Shown one piece after another: positions 1 through 8,375 of a stretch of 49,212 nt of DNA. A model generated the notes under the pieces. That model made no database searches, was not told the DNA's origin, and saw only the letters and a list, made by a program, of their open reading frames with translations. Within the stretch, counting starts at the first letter, position 1; every line of letters begins with the position of its first letter. Source of the stretch: Bacteriovoracia bacterium. Its GTDB lineage: Bacteria; Bdellovibrionota; Bacteriovoracia; Bacteriovoracales; Bacteriovoracaceae. The DNA lies in contig JAUIBX010000004.1 in assembly GCA_030427595.1 (NCBI GenBank), forward strand, positions 1 to 49,212, given 5' to 3'. Both the position numbers and the translations under genes were made by a program.

Positions 1-198
1 TCCAAGCTGAACTTTTGTCGGTGCAAGGTTAGCCTGAAGAGCTTGAGAGTCTGTGTTGGCAACAATGTACTCAACACCTGATAGACCAGATTTAATCATT
101 GTGTTTACGGCATTACATCCACCACCGCCAACACCAATAACTTTAATTTTTGCACCTTGGTCAAAAGTGCTGTTTTCGTCATTTGAAATTTCAAACAT
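1..198 (-). CDS. ftsZ: Cell division GTPase FtsZ, N-terminal fragment
   Basis: Partial gene running off the left edge; about 66 N-terminal residues are present. The translated start reads [15 protein letters not shown] and continues with [18 protein letters not shown], the first glycine-rich nucleotide-binding loop of FtsZ, then [13 protein letters not shown], the T2 region. FtsZ polymerises into the cytokinetic ring at midcell. The ATG at 196-198 is preceded by AAGGGGG, a strong ribosome binding site. It follows ftsA by 17 bases and is the last dcw gene visible. Identity is secure; the GTPase signature and C-terminal tail lie outside the window. Confidence 0.97.
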   Translation of the reverse strand, partial: MFEISNDENSTFDQGAKIKVIGVGGGGCNAVNTMIKSGLSGVEYIVANTDSQALQANLAPTKVQLG

Positions 199-215
199 AA
201 TTCCCCCTTGAATTA

Positions 216-1460
216 TTAAAAAATTTCTTTGAAGACAGATCTTAGGGAATCACCTAAGCGACCCATAATATCTGCTTCACTATTTTTGTTATTATTATGA
301 ACTTCAACCTTCTTTCCGTTTCCACTTTCTAACAGCAGTCCCAAGACAGTTGAATACTTCGGATTTTGCATAATATTGGTCATTCCACCAAATGGTGCTG
401 GATAGCCAATCTTAGTTGGTTTTTCAATAATGTATTCACCTAATTCAGGCAGTCCTTTTATAAGTGCACCGCCTCCAGTTAAAACAATCCCGCCAGTGAT
501 TTCATTACCAAGATCTTTTTCATTGATGGTTTCTTTTATAAGAGTGAAGAGTTCTTCTGCTCTGGCACCGAGGACATTGGCGATATAACTTAGCTGAACC
601 TCTCTGGCTTTTGTTCCAGAAATCCCCTGAACTGTAATATGACTATTTTGATTCAAAGACTCTGCCAAGACTGAGCCATGATTTATTTTAATTCTTTCTG
701 CTTCAGCATGAGGAACCTTTAAAGCTACCGCTAGATCATTCGTAAAGTGGTTTCCACCGACTGGAATAATTTGAGAGTGAATTAAGCTACCTTCTTTCCA
801 GATAGCAAGGTCGGTAGTACCTCCACCAATATCAACGAGGATAACCCCCATATCCTTTTCTTCACTTGAAAGTACAGAGCGAGAGGAGGCAATCGGTTGT
901 AAAGTTATATTCTCGGCCATGATGCCCGTCTGCTCTACACACTTGACGAGATTTTGAATCAAGCTGATTGAGCCCGTAACGACATGGACATGAACTTCTA
1001 ATCTTACTCCACACATTCCAATCGGGTTTTTAATACCGCCAGTATTATCGACCTTAAATTCTTGTGGAATAACGTGGAGAATCTCTCGATCTGATGGGAT
1101 AACTACGGCCTTTGCGGCTTCAAGGACTCTATCAACATCTTGTTGAGTTATCTCGCCATTCTTAATGGCAACAACGCCAGAGCTATTAAAGCTATAGATA
1201 TGTGAGCCAGCTACACCTATCGTTGCCGAAGAGATATTTACCCCGGCCATAAGCTTAGCTTCCTCTACTGAGTTTTGAATGGACTTTACTGTTTTATCAA
1301 TATTAACGACTGAGCCTTTCTTAAGGCCGTGAGAAGGATGGGTGCCAATCCCAATAATTTCTAATTCCGATTCAGACTTGGATGAGGATTGTTGTACGCC
1401 GACAATCGTACATACTTTGGTGGTACCGACATCGAGTCCTACGATGATATTTCTTTCCAT
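216..1460 (-). CDS. ftsA: Cell division protein FtsA
   Basis: Actin-like ATPase of 414 residues that tethers FtsZ filaments to the inner membrane and recruits later divisome proteins. Phosphate-binding loops are visible: [16 protein letters not shown] near residues 6-21, [15 protein letters not shown] near 207-221, and [16 protein letters not shown] near 335. The C-terminus ends in an amphipathic helix (LRSVFKEIF), the usual membrane-targeting sequence. Length is normal for the family. The ATG at 1458-1460 follows AGGAAGGAA. It lies directly upstream of ftsZ, as in most bacteria. It is separated from ftsQ by 82 bases holding two hairpins, so ftsA-ftsZ may be expressed at a different level from the rest of the cluster. 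Confidence 0.97.
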   Translation of the reverse strand: MERNIIVGLDVGTTKVCTIVGVQQSSSKSESELEIIGIGTHPSHGLKKGSVVNIDKTVKSIQNSVEEAKLMAGVNISSATIGVAGSHIYSFNSSGVVAIKNGEITQQDVDRVLEAAKAVVIPSDREILHVIPQEFKVDNTGGIKNPIGMCGVRLEVHVHVVTGSISLIQNLVKCVEQTGIMAENITLQPIASSRSVLSSEEKDMGVILVDIGGGTTDLAIWKEGSLIHSQIIPVGGNHFTNDLAVALKVPHAEAERIKINHGSVLAESLNQNSHITVQGISGTKAREVQLSYIANVLGARAEELFTLIKETINEKDLGNEITGGIVLTGGGALIKGLPELGEYIIEKPTKIGYPAPFGGMTNIMQNPKYSTVLGLLLESGNGKKVEVHNNNKNSEADIMGRLGDSLRSVFKEIF

Positions 1461-1484
1461 GAGATTCCTTCCTCACTAAAGATT

Positions 1485-1501
1485 GTTAGATTCATTCTAA
1501 C
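1485..1501 (-). other. Small hairpin in the ftsA leader
   Basis: Perfect inverted repeat GTTAGA / TCTAAC with a 5-base loop. It lies between the terminator-like hairpin after ftsQ and the ftsA ribosome binding site. It could influence ftsA translation or stabilise a processed ftsA-ftsZ transcript; the role is inferred from position only. Confidence 0.4.
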
Positions 1502-1509
1502 ACGTCGGC

Positions 1510-1528
1510 AAAAACTGCGTTTACGCAG
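1510..1528 (-). terminator. Weak intrinsic terminator or attenuator after ftsQ
   Basis: On the minus strand CTGCG-TAAA-CGCAG forms a 5-bp stem with a 4-base loop, immediately followed by five T residues. It begins 14 bases after the ftsQ stop codon. The stem is short, so partial read-through into ftsA is likely. It is the only terminator-like structure I found inside the otherwise tightly packed dcw cluster. Confidence 0.5.
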
Positions 1529-1542
1529 CATGCATAAAAATT

Positions 1543-2343
1543 CTAAAGATTGCTGTTAAACTTGACAACCACTTTCTTGGAGTTTGTAAGGTTTATAATT
1601 GCGGGGATCTTCTTGTTGGATTCCATATACTTAACAATTCTTTTGAGTTTTTCAGCTTTGATATCCCACTCTTCTTGCCCTAAAAAAACACTGCTTGGAT
1701 TGCCACGCAGGCTCAGGATAACAGTTAAGTCCCCTTTATCATTAAGAATAACCTCTGAAATTTTTTTACGGAAGTTCTCTCCCAGACTATCTACGACGCG
1801 CGTTATCTGCATCTGCAGGTTGTCCTCAAGCTCACCTACAGGAATAGCAAGGTAGGGTAGTGGATCTTTAAGTTTTTTCTCTGTGCGCAAAAGAACTTCA
1901 TAGGTTGGATCAAAAAGTTCACCACTATCAACCAAAATGGCCTCATAAGAATCAATTCCATTTTCCTTATAAATTTGAACCTTCATGAGTGGGCGAGGAC
2001 AATCAAGTTCAAAATGAAGCATCTTCTTTAGCGGATCTAAAGATACTTTGTAGTCACTTACAAAGTGGCGATTAGCCAAGGAGTTTTGAATAATCTTTTC
2101 TTTTACCTTTCTAAGGCTTCCCGTTTCCTCGAATATTCTGATCATTTTTAAGGTCATTTGCCCTGCTGAGCGGGAAGGGCAGGTACCAAAGTTTGTCCTA
2201 TATTTAATCTTTTCTTTTTTAGAAGGACCTAACGAAGATAAGGAGTCTTTATTATTAATAAAGAAAAAAGCTAATGCGAGTCCTCCAAAGAAGAGAACTC
2301 GAGAGAATTTAGATAAATCAAGGAAGGTCGACTTCTGTCTCAA
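1543..2343 (-). CDS. ftsQ: FtsQ/DivIB-like divisome protein
   Basis: A 266-residue protein with a short basic cytoplasmic N-terminus, one membrane segment near residues 15-30 (VLFFGGLALAFFFI) and a periplasmic remainder. The region LVDSGELFDP near residue 140 matches the 'LVD..G..F' strand of FtsQ, and the end, PAIINLTNSKKVVVKFN, matches the FtsQ ending where a beta strand contacts FtsB. FtsQ links FtsL/FtsB to FtsK and FtsA. Sequence conservation is weak, and the identification rests on topology, these motifs and position between murB and ftsA. The start overlaps the murB end by 26 bases. A conserved POTRA domain is not obvious by eye. Confidence 0.8.
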   Translation of the reverse strand: MRQKSTFLDLSKFSRVLFFGGLALAFFFINNKDSLSSLGPSKKEKIKYRTNFGTCPSRSAGQMTLKMIRIFEETGSLRKVKEKIIQNSLANRHFVSDYKVSLDPLKKMLHFELDCPRPLMKVQIYKENGIDSYEAILVDSGELFDPTYEVLLRTEKKLKDPLPYLAIPVGELEDNLQMQITRVVDSLGENFRKKISEVILNDKGDLTVILSLRGNPSSVFLGQEEWDIKAEKLKRIVKYMESNKKIPAIINLTNSKKVVVKFNSNL

Positions 2344-3247
2344 ACTTTACTCCATAATGAAACTCAAGCTCTTCAAGGGCCATTTCAACAAGCGCTTTGA
2401 CCTCTTCACTAGAACAACTTCCTCGATTTTCCATGAAGTTAGCATGTCTAGGGCTAACTCTCATGTGACCTTGGCTTAAACCTTTCAGTCCTATTATATC
2501 TAAATATAGACCAGCCCTGCAAGTAAGGTCATGGCCAGAGACCGATATAGATTGGTTTTTAAACATACAACCACATGTCTTTTCTCTTAAAGGCTGAGAA
2601 TCTGTCCGCTTTTTTAAGTAATCTTTAATTAGAGCCCCAATACCCTCATCTATACCTTTGTGTATGAGGGTCACTTCGATAATAATATCGCCCTCATTTA
2701 CAAAATGATTCTTACGGTAGCTAAATGAATCTTCTGTAACCTCTACCTTATCTACACTTCCACCGTTTCTTAAAAGAGTTACATCTTTTACAAGCTCCCC
2801 AATCTCACCGAGATTGGTTCCCGCATTCATGAATACGGCTCCTCCCAAACTAGCAGGAACTCCAGTGAAAACCTCCCAGCCCTTAAAACCATTCTTAGTC
2901 GCAATAGATGTCAAAACATTGAGAGGTGCTGTCGCTGGTAAAGAGAATTCTGACTTTGTAGGATCGACCATCGACTTATCAAAAGGAAAGTCTAGCTTAA
3001 TAAAAATAAAATCAGGATTCTTGGGTAAAACGAGATTCGCACCCCAACCAATAAGCTTATAACTCACGCTATTTGCTTTAAGGGTTTCAACAACCTTTTT
3101 CAGGGCTTCAACTGTAGAAACTTTTAAGAGACTTCCCTTAGAATAAAGCTTCATGGTTGAAAACTTTGTTAAGTCAGTATCCTCAAGAAACTCTACACCA
3201 TCTATGCCATGAAGTTTTTTAGAAGTATCTTTAGAGAGAAGAGACAA
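2318..3247 (-). CDS. murB: UDP-N-acetylenolpyruvoylglucosamine reductase MurB
   Basis: FAD enzyme of 309 residues that reduces UDP-GlcNAc-enolpyruvate with NADPH to UDP-MurNAc in the cytoplasm. Family motifs are present: KLIGWGANLVLP in the FAD domain near residue 65, GVPASLGGAVFMNAG near 129, SYRKNHF near 180, and CGCMFKNQ near 226. Cysteine replaces the proton-donating serine seen in E. coli at that last site; cysteine is found in a number of family members. The C-terminal part contains QGHMRVSPRHANFMEN and a final ETEV. Length fits the shorter type II MurB. The start overlaps murC by 17 bases, suggesting coupled translation. Confidence 0.96.
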   Translation of the reverse strand: MSLLSKDTSKKLHGIDGVEFLEDTDLTKFSTMKLYSKGSLLKVSTVEALKKVVETLKANSVSYKLIGWGANLVLPKNPDFIFIKLDFPFDKSMVDPTKSEFSLPATAPLNVLTSIATKNGFKGWEVFTGVPASLGGAVFMNAGTNLGEIGELVKDVTLLRNGGSVDKVEVTEDSFSYRKNHFVNEGDIIIEVTLIHKGIDEGIGALIKDYLKKRTDSQPLREKTCGCMFKNQSISVSGHDLTCRAGLYLDIIGLKGLSQGHMRVSPRHANFMENRGSCSSEEVKALVEMALEELEFHYGVKFETEVDLP

Positions 3248-4613
3248 TATCTTTTACCCTTCGGCCGACAGACCCTGCTCCCAGTGCAAGCAGGAGAACA
3301 TTCTCTTTTTTGGCCTTCTTAACGTAATTTTTAACGACATCCCAACTCTCAAAGCTTTCTGTAAGATTGGGGTGTAGCTGATTGATATCATTGCTCAAAC
3401 TATTTGAGTTAATACCATCTATCGGTTCTTCATTAGCAGGATAGATCGGTGCTATATAGACCTTGTCGGCATTATTAAAGCAATGGAGGAACTGGGCCCA
3501 GCAGGCCTTCGTTCTCGTAAAGCGGTGGGGCTCAAAAACGACGACGATTTCCTTATCCGCCCGAGAGCTCTTCGCTGTTTTGATAGTTTCAAATATCTCA
3601 GTTGGGTGATGGCCATAATCATCTATGACTTCAAAGTTATTTTCTTCGAATACCTTTTGAAATCTTCGACCGACTCCACTGTACTGTTCTAAACCTTTTT
3701 TTAAGTCATCTGCGGAGAAGCCAAGTTCCATACAAGTAGAGATTGCCCCGAGGGCATTAAGAACATTGTGTTGACCTGGAACCGCGAGCTTAAACTCTCC
3801 CTTAGATTGTCCTCGAACGACTAGGTCAAATGTCACTCCTAGAGAGGACTGTTTGATGTTTTTTGCAAAGTAATCTGCCTCTTCGTATCCAGCAGTAGCT
3901 GCGAAAGTTATATTTGGCTTTTCCATCTGTTCTTTAATTTTACGCAACTTTTCGTCTTCTAAGTTTAAAGAACAAATACCAAAAAATGGAATTTGATTAG
4001 CAAAGCGATGAAAAGCTATTTCTAACCCTTCTTCACTTCCATAGTGATCTAAATGGTCATTATCAATATTAGTTATCACTGAAGCGATTGGATTAAGCAT
4101 GAGAAAGCTACCATCAGACTCATCGGCTTCCGCGACAATATATTCACCTTTCCCAACGTGAGCATGGCCGCCAAGGTTGTGGACGATTCCGCCAATAATA
4201 TAAGTGGGATCAGCACCTGCTTCTTTTAACAGTGTAGAAACCAGGCTGGTAGTGGTTGTTTTTCCATGTGTCCCCGCTACAGCAATACCTTTTTTAAGCT
4301 TCATAATATCTGCAAGCATTTGAGCTCTTCTCAATAGAGGTATTCCTTCTTTGAGGGCCTTATCATATTCAGGGTTACCTTCTTTGACCGCACTAGAGTG
4401 AGTCACAACTGTTGCACCCTTAATATTATCCTCATGGTGACCAATGAAGACTTTAGCCCCCATTCCTTCAAGTTTCTCAGTATTCGCAGATTGACTTTGA
4501 TCAGAGCCCTGAACCTTGAACCCCAGACGAACAAGGACTTCCGCAATAGCGGACATCCCAATGCCCCCAATACCGATAATATGAACAACAACGTCCGATT
4601 TTTCCTGCCTCAA
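3231..4613 (-). CDS. murC: UDP-N-acetylmuramate--L-alanine ligase MurC
   Basis: ATP-dependent ligase of 460 residues adding L-alanine to UDP-MurNAc, the first amino acid step of the peptidoglycan stem peptide. The N-terminal Rossmann motif HIIGIGGIGMSAIAEVL binds the UDP-sugar. The P-loop AVAGTHGKTTTTSLVS lies near residues 111-126, the metal-site motif NIDNDHLDHYG near 190, and the C-terminal domain starts near VFEPHRFTRT. All catalytic motifs are intact, unlike in the neighbouring MurD. It follows ftsW by 15 bases, with no murG between them, which departs from the usual ftsW-murG-murC order. Confidence 0.97.
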   Translation of the reverse strand: MRQEKSDVVVHIIGIGGIGMSAIAEVLVRLGFKVQGSDQSQSANTEKLEGMGAKVFIGHHEDNIKGATVVTHSSAVKEGNPEYDKALKEGIPLLRRAQMLADIMKLKKGIAVAGTHGKTTTTSLVSTLLKEAGADPTYIIGGIVHNLGGHAHVGKGEYIVAEADESDGSFLMLNPIASVITNIDNDHLDHYGSEEGLEIAFHRFANQIPFFGICSLNLEDEKLRKIKEQMEKPNITFAATAGYEEADYFAKNIKQSSLGVTFDLVVRGQSKGEFKLAVPGQHNVLNALGAISTCMELGFSADDLKKGLEQYSGVGRRFQKVFEENNFEVIDDYGHHPTEIFETIKTAKSSRADKEIVVVFEPHRFTRTKACWAQFLHCFNNADKVYIAPIYPANEEPIDGINSNSLSNDINQLHPNLTESFESWDVVKNYVKKAKKENVLLLALGAGSVGRRVKDIVSSL

Positions 4614-4628
4614 TTTTAACCTCGTAAT

Positions 4629-5846
4629 TTAAAAGAGCTCACCTTGGCCTTGATCAGATCCAGAGAGATGGCTATCCCTTCTTTCAAAGGAGCTACTTGG
4701 TCTGGAGAACTGCTCAAAAGAGTTTTGATTCACCTGTTGCCCCAGAAGTTTTTTTCTTTCCGTTAAAGTACTTAGAAATAACCCGATCGCAAACATATTT
4801 GCGATCAAGGAGGAGCCCCCAGCACTTATAAAGGGTAGGTTTAACCCTTTCGTAGGTAGTAGTCCAAGAACAACTCCCATATTAAGCGAGGCCTGAAAGC
4901 CAATAGAGAAGATAATTACTGTCGCTAAAATTACTGATGAACGTTTTTCAAGCTTAGTGACTAAGCGAAATCCAAAAAAGACAAAGCTCAAAAAAAGTAA
5001 AACAACTGACAAAACCCCTATAAAGCCAAGTTCTTCACCGATAACCGAGAAAATAAAGTCATTGTGAGCTTCAGGCAGATAAAAGAGCTTCTCATTACTA
5101 TTTCCTAAGCCTGTTCCAAATATAGAGCCATTAGCGAAGGCCAAATAAGACTGGATAATTTGAAAGCCAGAAGTCTGTGGGTTTTTCCAAGGGTCAAGAA
5201 AGGCAAAAAGTCTTCTCACTCTATAGGGTTGGGCCAAGAGAATGGGAATTAAACCAAGGACTCCCAGAACAAATGCAGAATAAAAATACTTTCGCGGAAA
5301 GGAGCTCAAAAAACAAACAACGGCCACAAGTCCAAGACAAATTGAAAAAGAACCAAAGTCCGGTTGAATAAGGAGGAGGAAGAGGGGAAAGAGAATAAAA
5401 ACACTCCTAGCCACTCTTTCCTTAACAGAAACTGTGAAAAACCCTTCAAAGAAAGGAATGGCCACTAGCAAAGAGGTTATCTTCACAAACTCACTTGGCT
5501 GTAGACCAAAACTTCCCAAGTAAAGCCAGCGGTTAGCTCCTTTGACTTCGTTTCCTAGCCCAGGAATAAAGGTGCCAATAAGAAGGAGGGTCGCTCCTAA
5601 ATGAAAGAACCAGCTGTATTTTAGCCAAAACGATGTTTTAGTTTTTGAAATAATCCAACATAAGGGTATTCCAAGACCGATAAAAATAAGCTGGCGGTAA
5701 AAGTAGTGAGCACTATCGCCATAAAGATCTCTTGCGTAGATATAACTCGAAGAAAAAACCATTACGACGCCAAGCACCAAGAGAGCGCTGACAATACCTA
5801 AAAAGTATTTCTGGCTTCTATCGATTGATTCAAGAGTTTCTTCCAT
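4629..5846 (-). CDS. ftsW: Lipid II polymerase FtsW (SEDS family)
   Basis: A 405-residue integral membrane protein with about ten hydrophobic segments, a member of the SEDS family of glycan polymerases that build septal peptidoglycan with FtsI. Family signatures: GANRWLYLGSFGLQPSEFVKI near residue 105, EAHNDFIFSVIGEELGFIG near 260, and LPFISAGGSSLIANMF near 340. The short cytoplasmic N-terminus and the charged C-terminal tail (about 40 residues rich in S, R, Q) fit FtsW rather than RodA, as does the dcw location. It sits between murD and murC. Confidence 0.96.
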   Translation of the reverse strand: MEETLESIDRSQKYFLGIVSALLVLGVVMVFSSSYIYARDLYGDSAHYFYRQLIFIGLGIPLCWIISKTKTSFWLKYSWFFHLGATLLLIGTFIPGLGNEVKGANRWLYLGSFGLQPSEFVKITSLLVAIPFFEGFFTVSVKERVARSVFILFPLFLLLIQPDFGSFSICLGLVAVVCFLSSFPRKYFYSAFVLGVLGLIPILLAQPYRVRRLFAFLDPWKNPQTSGFQIIQSYLAFANGSIFGTGLGNSNEKLFYLPEAHNDFIFSVIGEELGFIGVLSVVLLFLSFVFFGFRLVTKLEKRSSVILATVIIFSIGFQASLNMGVVLGLLPTKGLNLPFISAGGSSLIANMFAIGLFLSTLTERKKLLGQQVNQNSFEQFSRPSSSFERRDSHLSGSDQGQGELF

Positions 5847-5894
5847 GAAACTATTTTAACAAAGTGAGCAAAAAGGTTCTACAATAATACGAAA

Positions 5895-7277
5895 TTAAAG
5901 CTGGTAAACGAGCTTCTTGTAGTAGTTGCCTCTTTCTTCGTAATCACGGAAGAAGTCTGTTGCCGGAGCGCCGGGACTAAGCAAAATAACATCTCCAGTT
6001 CTCGATTTTTGATAGGCAAAGAGAATTGATTCCTCAAAAGAGCCCACAATGTATGTTTGAGGATGCTCCTGAAGGGCACGATTCATTCTTTCTTTACTTT
6101 CACCCACCAAAACAAGAACGCGAGAGTTATCAATGGTTTCCTGAGCAAAAGGCTCGTATTCTAGCTCTTCAATATCTTTACCACCAGCAATGAGAATAAC
6201 TGGTTTCTTAAAAGACTTGAGGCTCTTAACCATCTCGCCCATGTCGGTCGCTTTAGAGTCGTTATAAAAACACACTCCATTCTTTTCCATCAAAAATTCG
6301 AGACGGTGAGGAATGCCTGGAAATTTCTCAACACACTTCTGGATAGATTTATCAGAAACATCTAGGGCCTTACATGCTGTAATCGCAGCCAATAGGTTTT
6401 CACGATTATTCTGGCCAATAATTCTCATCTCCTTAACTTTAAACTCGGAGTGATAATTTATATTTGAGTGAATTCTTCTTTCATGAAAGTGAGTACCTTG
6501 AATTTCATTCATTACACCCATTTTTACGAAAGACTTACGCGAATACCAATAGGTCTGGCAGTTTGCATTCCTAAAAAAGGTATTACTGGCAAGCTTATCA
6601 AAGTTCACAACCAGAGTATCATCCGGTGAGAGTGACTTAATAATTGAAAGCTTCGTTTCAATATATTCACCAACTGAGTTGAAATGTGTTTCAGGGTATT
6701 TTTCTGAAATATTTGTGAAAACGACAAGCTTGGGGTGAAAGTTCTCAAGTCTTCTTTGCTGAACGGCAGACACCTCGACAATCACGTAGTCGATTTCATC
6801 ATGGTTAGGCATCATCGCAAATTCAATGAAAGGTGTTTCACTAGTGCCACCAACGAAAACATTCTTGCCCTCAAGTCTTAGAGTAAATCCAATCATATGT
6901 GCAACTGTCGTTCTTCCGTAAGAACCACAAACGGCGATAATGGGTTTTCTACATAGCTTATTGGCGAGACCAAACTCTGAATAGACCTCTTTACCGTTCT
7001 GACGAGCAAGCTCAAGCTGAGGTAGCTCTGGGTTTACTGCTGATGAGTAAACCACGACATCCGCATCAAGGAAGTCTTCCTCTCTATGCTCGCCAAAAGT
7101 CATATGAACTGCAGGCTCTATCTTCTTGAGCTTCTTAACCGCTTTATTAAGATCGAAAATTGGCTTTATATCAGTAACTCTAATTTCACATTCAAGCTGA
7201 TTAAAGAAATTGATAAGAGTAAAACCCGTTTTTCCAATACCAACAATAAGAACTTTTTTATTTCTTAACCTATCCAT
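5895..7277 (-). CDS. murD: MurD-like ligase with an altered active site
   Basis: A 460-residue Mur ligase in the position of MurD, which adds D-glutamate to UDP-MurNAc-L-Ala. The N-terminal motif VLIVGIGKTGFTLINFF and the endings GIPHRLEFL, YNDSKATDMGEM and LSPGAPATDFFRDYEERG match MurD. The active site is degenerate. The P-loop near residues 116-122 reads GSYGRTT, with arginine in place of the invariant lysine. The metal-site motif, normally with Asp-His, reads NISEKYPETHF. The D-Glu-binding 'SPACAS' reads SPGAPA. The carbamylated-lysine region (IETKLSI) is kept. The start ATG has GAGGTAG upstream, 3 bases after the mraY stop. It is either a working but divergent MurD or an inactive paralogue. 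Confidence 0.85.
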   Translation of the reverse strand: MDRLRNKKVLIVGIGKTGFTLINFFNQLECEIRVTDIKPIFDLNKAVKKLKKIEPAVHMTFGEHREEDFLDADVVVYSSAVNPELPQLELARQNGKEVYSEFGLANKLCRKPIIAVCGSYGRTTVAHMIGFTLRLEGKNVFVGGTSETPFIEFAMMPNHDEIDYVIVEVSAVQQRRLENFHPKLVVFTNISEKYPETHFNSVGEYIETKLSIIKSLSPDDTLVVNFDKLASNTFFRNANCQTYWYSRKSFVKMGVMNEIQGTHFHERRIHSNINYHSEFKVKEMRIIGQNNRENLLAAITACKALDVSDKSIQKCVEKFPGIPHRLEFLMEKNGVCFYNDSKATDMGEMVKSLKSFKKPVILIAGGKDIEELEYEPFAQETIDNSRVLVLVGESKERMNRALQEHPQTYIVGSFEESILFAYQKSRTGDVILLSPGAPATDFFRDYEERGNYYKKLVYQL

Positions 7278-7279
7278 TT

Positions 7280-8356
7280 CTACCTCATCTTCAAGGTCGC
7301 TACAGAAACAAGCGCCAAGAAAATACTAATAATCCAAAACCTTACTATTACCTTTGGCTCCGGCCACCCCTTCAACTCGAAGTGATGGTGTATTGGTGCC
7401 ATTTTAAAAACTCTCTTTTGCCTAAGTTTATAACTGCCAACTTGAAGGATCACTGATACGGCTTCTATAACGAAAATGCCTCCAATAATGACAAATAAAA
7501 ACTCATTCTTACTAAGAACGGCTATCGTTCCAAGTACTCCTCCCAAGGACAATGAACCTACATCTCCCATAAAAATTTGGGCTGGGTAGGAGTTGTACCA
7601 AAGGAAACCAACGCCAGCTCCAATAATGGCCAATGTTAAAACGGCTAATTCACCACTCCCTTCTATATAAGGAATAAAGAGGTAACTCGCCATTTCAGTG
7701 TGGCCACTCACGTAAGTCAAAATAGCCAAGCTCGCTGCACTCGTCATGATAGGGCCAATTGCTAGGCCGTCTAAACCATCAGTTAGGTTTACGGCATTAC
7801 TTGAGCCAACAATAACAAAGGCACCAAAGACCGCATAAATCCAACCCGCATCAAAAAGTGGTTCCTTCAAAAAGGGCAGATAAAGCTTAGTGTCGATTAC
7901 GTCAAAGTGGAGCATAGCATAGGTAGCAAGTCCCGCTGTGCCAAACTGCCACAACAGTTTTCCTTTAGCAGATATCCCATCACTGTTCTTTTTGAGAACC
8001 TTAAAGTAATCGTCTAGGAAGCCCAAAATGAAGTAGCTGAGCATCACAAAGAGAGTGATAAGAAGAGGGGCTGAAGTAAAGTTTCCACAGAGCGCCATTG
8101 TTAAAGCAATACTTCCGAGAATGACGACACCACCCATGGTGGGCGTCCCTGCCTTTTTCAGGTGAGACTGGGGACCATCATCACGAACAACTTGGCCAAA
8201 CTGCTTTCTCTTCATGAAATCGATAAACTTCTTACCCCATACGATTGAAACGAAAGCCGCAATAAGAAATGCGATAACACTTCTAAATGTAATGTATCGG
8301 AAAAGATTAAATGCTGAGAAACTCTGACTCAATGGATAGAGTATATGATAGAGCAT
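7280..8356 (-). CDS. mraY: Phospho-MurNAc-pentapeptide transferase MraY
   Basis: A 358-residue, ten-helix membrane enzyme that transfers phospho-MurNAc-pentapeptide to undecaprenyl phosphate, giving lipid I. Diagnostic motifs are all present: FGQVVRDDGPQSHLKKAGTP near residue 53, FLDDYFK with the catalytic aspartates near 113, NLTDGLDGLAIGP near 190, FMGDVGSLSLGG near 260 and APIHHHFELKGW near 320. Length is normal. It is 19 bases downstream of murF. No clear Shine-Dalgarno is seen, but the start matches the family N-terminus. Confidence 0.98.
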   Translation of the reverse strand: MLYHILYPLSQSFSAFNLFRYITFRSVIAFLIAAFVSIVWGKKFIDFMKRKQFGQVVRDDGPQSHLKKAGTPTMGGVVILGSIALTMALCGNFTSAPLLITLFVMLSYFILGFLDDYFKVLKKNSDGISAKGKLLWQFGTAGLATYAMLHFDVIDTKLYLPFLKEPLFDAGWIYAVFGAFVIVGSSNAVNLTDGLDGLAIGPIMTSAASLAILTYVSGHTEMASYLFIPYIEGSGELAVLTLAIIGAGVGFLWYNSYPAQIFMGDVGSLSLGGVLGTIAVLSKNEFLFVIIGGIFVIEAVSVILQVGSYKLRQKRVFKMAPIHHHFELKGWPEPKVIVRFWIISIFLALVSVATLKMR

Positions 8357-8375
8357 AGTGGCCCAATAACAAGGT

